A DNA stretch of 64,000 nt from Mycolicibacter senuensis (GTDB lineage Bacteria > Actinomycetota > Actinomycetes > Mycobacteriales > Mycobacteriaceae). The notes beneath the pieces were generated by a model. That model saw only the letters and a list, made by a program, of their open reading frames with translations, was not told the origin of the DNA and did no database searches. Of this stretch, positions 61,613-64,000 are shown one piece after another. The position numbers and the translations under genes are program-made. Position 1 is the first letter of the stretch. The number at the start of each line of letters is the position of its first letter. Location: contig NZ_LQPS01000050.1 in NCBI RefSeq assembly GCF_002101885.1, forward strand, positions 56,167 through 120,166, in the 5' to 3' direction.

Positions 61613-62941
61613 GTGGAGATCCTGCTGCTGGGCACCGGCAGCGCCGACGGCTGGCCGAATCCGTTCTGCCGGTGCGCTTCCTGCCGGTCGGCGACCGAGG
61701 TTCGCGGGCAGACCGCGGCGCTGGTCGACGACGTTTTGCTGCTGGACTGCGGGCCGGAGGCACCGCGCGCCGCGGCGCGCTTCGGGCGATCGCTGGCTTC
61801 GGTGCGGCACATCCTGTTCACCCACGGCCACTGGGACCACGTCGGGCCGATGGCCCTGTTGATGCGGCACTGGACCGGTGTCGCTGAGACGCTGGAGGTG
61901 GTCGGGCCGCCGAGTGCCCTCGGCCAGTGCCGGGACTGGGTGGGCCCGGACGACCCGGTGCGGTTCGTCGAAGTGGCTCCGGGTGACGACGTGCGCCTGG
62001 GCGACTACCGGGTTCGGGTGCTGGCCGCCGCGCACGGGGCTGACATCGGCGGTGACGCGGTGCTCTACGACCTGGAATCCGTTGACGGCCGGGTCTTCTG
62101 GGCCACCGACACCGGCCGGCTGCCGGCCGAGACGCACGCCGCGGTCGCCGGCGCCGCCTTCGATGCGGTGTTCCTGGAGCAGACGTTCGGCGACCACACC
62201 GGGCACGGCACCGAACACCACGATCTCCCAGCGTTTGCGGCCACCGTCCACCAGCTGCGGGACTCCGGCGCCGTGGCCGACACCACCGACGTCGTCGCCG
62301 TGCACCTGAGCCACCACAATCCGATCGAGCCGGAATTGACCCGGGTACTGTCGAATTCGGGTGCACGACCGGGACGCGACGGTGAGGTGGTGCGAGTGGG
62401 TGCAGCCGCTACCTCGATGCGAACCCTGGTGTTGGGCGGGGCGCGGTCCGGTAAATCCGCCCACGCCGAGGCACTGTTGGCCGCCGAGTCGGCGGTGACC
62501 TACCTGGCCACCGGTGGGGTACGGGAGGGTGATCCCGAGTGGGCGGAACGGGTGCGGCTGCACCAGCAGCGGCGCCCGGATTCGTGGCGCACCATCGAGG
62601 GTAGCGATGTCGCTGAGCAGCTGCGTTCGGCCGAAAACCCGTTATTGCTGGACTGTTTGGGTACCTGGCTGACCGCGCGGATAGATCTGCACCGGGCGTG
62701 GGACACCGGCGCGCTGGACGGCGTGCACGCTGATATCGACGAGTTGGTCGCGGCGTGGCGGGTCTGCCCGGCGCCGGCGGTGGCGGTCAGCAACGAGGTT
62801 GGCAGCGGGGTGGTGCCGGCCACGCCGTCGGGGCGGCTGTTCCGTGACCTGCTCGGCGTGCTGAACACACGGATCGCCGCCGAGTCGCACGATGTGGTGC
62901 TGATGGTGGCCGGTCGGCCGCTCAGGCTCCCTGCGCAGTGA
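61613..62941 (+). CDS. cobU: Metallo-beta-lactamase-fold hydrolase fused to CobU
   Basis: 442 residues. Residues 1-260 are a PhnP-like metallo-beta-lactamase fold: CRCASC near 19 (structural zinc in PhnP), THGHWDH near 70 (metal ligands), WATDTGRLP near 163 and HLSHHN near 231. Residues 269-442 are adenosylcobinamide kinase/guanylyltransferase CobU: P-loop LGGARSGKSAHAE near 274, TYLATGG, and NEVGSGVVP near 392. CobU attaches GTP to adenosylcobinamide in cobalamin synthesis and salvage. An in-frame ATG at 62417 could also give CobU alone. GTG start at 61613 with GGGAGAAG upstream. The hydrolase substrate is unknown. Confidence 0.9.
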   Translation: MEILLLGTGSADGWPNPFCRCASCRSATEVRGQTAALVDDVLLLDCGPEAPRAAARFGRSLASVRHILFTHGHWDHVGPMALLMRHWTGVAETLEVVGPPSALGQCRDWVGPDDPVRFVEVAPGDDVRLGDYRVRVLAAAHGADIGGDAVLYDLESVDGRVFWATDTGRLPAETHAAVAGAAFDAVFLEQTFGDHTGHGTEHHDLPAFAATVHQLRDSGAVADTTDVVAVHLSHHNPIEPELTRVLSNSGARPGRDGEVVRVGAAATSMRTLVLGGARSGKSAHAEALLAAESAVTYLATGGVREGDPEWAERVRLHQQRRPDSWRTIEGSDVAEQLRSAENPLLLDCLGTWLTARIDLHRAWDTGALDGVHADIDELVAAWRVCPAPAVAVSNEVGSGVVPATPSGRLFRDLLGVLNTRIAAESHDVVLMVAGRPLRLPAQ

Positions 62942-63323
62942 GCCTCAGGTCGACACAGTCGCTGTAGCAAGGAGTTTCGCCGGGTGACTCCGGGGTGGCG
63001 ACCCGGATCAACACGGCGCGACTGGGGGCGATCGCCACACTGGCCAGCTCGCCGGCATCGGAGACGTCGGCGGTGCCGTCGACGATCACGGTGTAGCCGC
63101 CCGGGGACGGCGGCGGCCACATCAGCGTCACGTCGCTGCTACGCGCCAGGTTCGCCCGGCTGCGCCGGCCGCCGAGCGCGCCGATGCGCACGGTCTCGCC
63201 GTCCAGCGTCGGCATCACCGGCACCGGGTGCGGGCGGTTCTCGGTGTCGACGGTGATCAGGTAGGCGTAGTCGTAGCCCACCAACTTCTCGGCGAGCCTT
63301 GTGAAATCCACATTGGAAGCCAT
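62922..63323 (-). CDS. Split-beta-barrel flavin/F420-type protein 1
   Basis: 133 residues of the pyridoxamine-phosphate-oxidase-like split barrel. DFTRLAEKLVGYDYAYLITVD and NRPHPVPVMPTLDG at the start, RRSRANLARSSDVTLMWPPP in the middle, and GYTVIVDGTADV. These folds bind FMN, F420 or heme; the Arg-rich part fits a phosphate. ATG at 63323. The 3' end overlaps the CobU gene by 20 bases on the opposite strand. A closely related copy lies next to it. Function unknown. Confidence 0.85.
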   Translation of the reverse strand: MASNVDFTRLAEKLVGYDYAYLITVDTENRPHPVPVMPTLDGETVRIGALGGRRSRANLARSSDVTLMWPPPSPGGYTVIVDGTADVSDAGELASVAIAPSRAVLIRVATPESPGETPCYSDCVDLRLTAQGA

Positions 63324-63333
63324 GTGGATCAGG

Positions 63334-63714
63334 CTAGTCCGCCTTGAGCTGGACGCAGTCATGCATGGTGCCGACCGCCCGGTCGCCCTCGAACACCGGC
63401 CGGTGCAGCAGCGCCTTGGTCGGTATCACCAGCACCGGGCCCCCCGGATCGTCGGGCAGCTCGGCGCAGCCGTCGACGATCAGCGAGTACTCGTCGACCT
63501 CGCGCGCGGGACAGACCAGGGTGACCGCGTCACGCGTCGACATGTTTTCTCGACCGTGAGCGCCGACGGGACCGATATCCACCCGGGTGCCGTCGAAGCG
63601 CGGGGTGATCGCAGTGGTGCGCACCCGGTAGTCGTCGCCGACGGTCACCAGAAAGGCGAAGCCGTAGCCGGGCAACAGCTCGCCGAGGCGGGCGAGGTCG
63701 ACGGACTTGGCCAT
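63334..63714 (-). CDS. Split-beta-barrel flavin/F420-type protein 2
   Basis: 126 residues, paralogue of the downstream gene: DLARLGELLPGYGFAFLVTV, RTTAITPRFDG, ENMSTRDAVTLVCP and YSLIVDGCAELPDD align in order, and both end near a CVxL(K/R) motif. The 10-base spacing indicates one operon. Tandem duplication followed by divergence is the simplest history. ATG at 63714. Confidence 0.85.
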   Translation of the reverse strand: MAKSVDLARLGELLPGYGFAFLVTVGDDYRVRTTAITPRFDGTRVDIGPVGAHGRENMSTRDAVTLVCPAREVDEYSLIVDGCAELPDDPGGPVLVIPTKALLHRPVFEGDRAVGTMHDCVQLKAD

Positions 63715-63768
63715 GGTGTCGAGCATAGGGCGCGACGACTGCCGCAAGCGGTTGGCGTCAGCGGTATA

Positions 63769-64000
63769 TCACGCGCCGGGCTGCCCGGGCTTGCCTTGGA
63801 TGCTGTCGCTGGTACCGCCTGCCCCTCCGGCAGCACCGCTGCTGCCGGCTCCACCGGCGCCACCGCTTTGCCCGTGCGGGTCGCCGCCGTCCCCGCCGCC
63901 GCCGTAACCGGCACCAGCATCGCCGAGCTGGCCGGCACCGCTGCCGCCCCCGCCGACACCGCCGCCGCCACCACCGCCAGCGCTGCTACCAGTGCCGGAG
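63769..64000 (-). CDS. PGRS-type glycine-rich protein, 3' end (runs past the window)
   Basis: Minus-strand frame ending at the stop 63769-63771: glycine runs (SSAGGGGGGGVGGGG), GGAGGAGSSGAAGGAGG and the tail SIQGKPGQPGA. Typical PGRS C-terminus. The start and any PE or signal-peptide domain lie beyond base 64000, so the class cannot be decided here. Confidence 0.75.
   Translation of the reverse strand, partial: SGTGSSAGGGGGGGVGGGGSGAGQLGDAGAGYGGGGDGGDPHGQSGGAGGAGSSGAAGGAGGTSDSIQGKPGQPGA

Overview
This is high-GC mycobacterial DNA. From about 1 to 37 kb and 47 to 61 kb it follows, in order and strand, the Mycobacterium tuberculosis block from pknG (Rv0410c) to groEL2 (Rv0440). PGRS glycine-rich genes, lipobox lipoproteins, mycofactocin-type dehydrogenases and double CIRCE sites before groEL2 agree with this. 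I cannot name the species; the gene content suggests a nontuberculous mycobacterium.

Layout. 1-4.0 kb: glnX-glnH-pknG nutrient-sensing operon (minus strand; pknG is cut by the window start). 4.2-7.4 kb: mutT3, thiE and the thiO-thiS-thiG operon. 7.4-11.1 kb: an SGNH hydrolase and a PGRS protein with a Sec-type signal peptide instead of a PE domain. 11.2-15.7 kb: lpqL peptidase, a double-TetR regulator and a Baeyer-Villiger-type monooxygenase. 15.8-19.0 kb: thiC-thiD-hydrolase operon behind a TPP riboswitch. 19.1-25.2 kb: an MFS exporter, a STAS protein and a 1261-residue fusion of histidine kinase, receiver, SpoIIE-type phosphatase and RsbW-like kinase. 25.25-25.9 kb: an M-box (Mg2+) riboswitch, a 26-codon upstream ORF and a 67-residue protein. 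25.9-37.1 kb: Rv0424c-like gene, ctpH, Rv0426c-like gene, xthA, GNAT, def, DUF3263, virR-like, sodC, carboxylate-amine ligase and Lon-N protein.

37.2-47.0 kb is a catabolic block sitting where M. tuberculosis passes straight from Rv0434 to Rv0435c. It has three mycofactocin-type SDRs, a P450, two aldehyde dehydrogenases, a duplicated carboxymuconolactone-decarboxylase-like protein, two TetR regulators with visible operators, and a VOC-SRPBCC fusion. Synteny then resumes: AAA ATPase, pssA, psd, moeA. Extra genes here are a secreted chorismate mutase, two PH-domain membrane proteins and a RelE-type toxin-antitoxin pair. After these come a helicase with a headless PGRS tail beside it, an M24-like protein, an SDR/TetR pair with twin operators, and groEL2 with two CIRCE sites. 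The end holds a metallo-beta-lactamase/CobU fusion, two related flavin-reductase-fold proteins and the 3' end of another PGRS gene.

Recurring signals: a 61-bp element with perfect 12-bp terminal inverted repeats occurs twice (37142 and 61539), and a 15-bp palindromic site occurs at two promoters of the catabolic block. The organising themes are nutrient sensing, thiamine synthesis, metal and stress homeostasis, and oxidation of an alcohol- or terpenoid-like carbon source.
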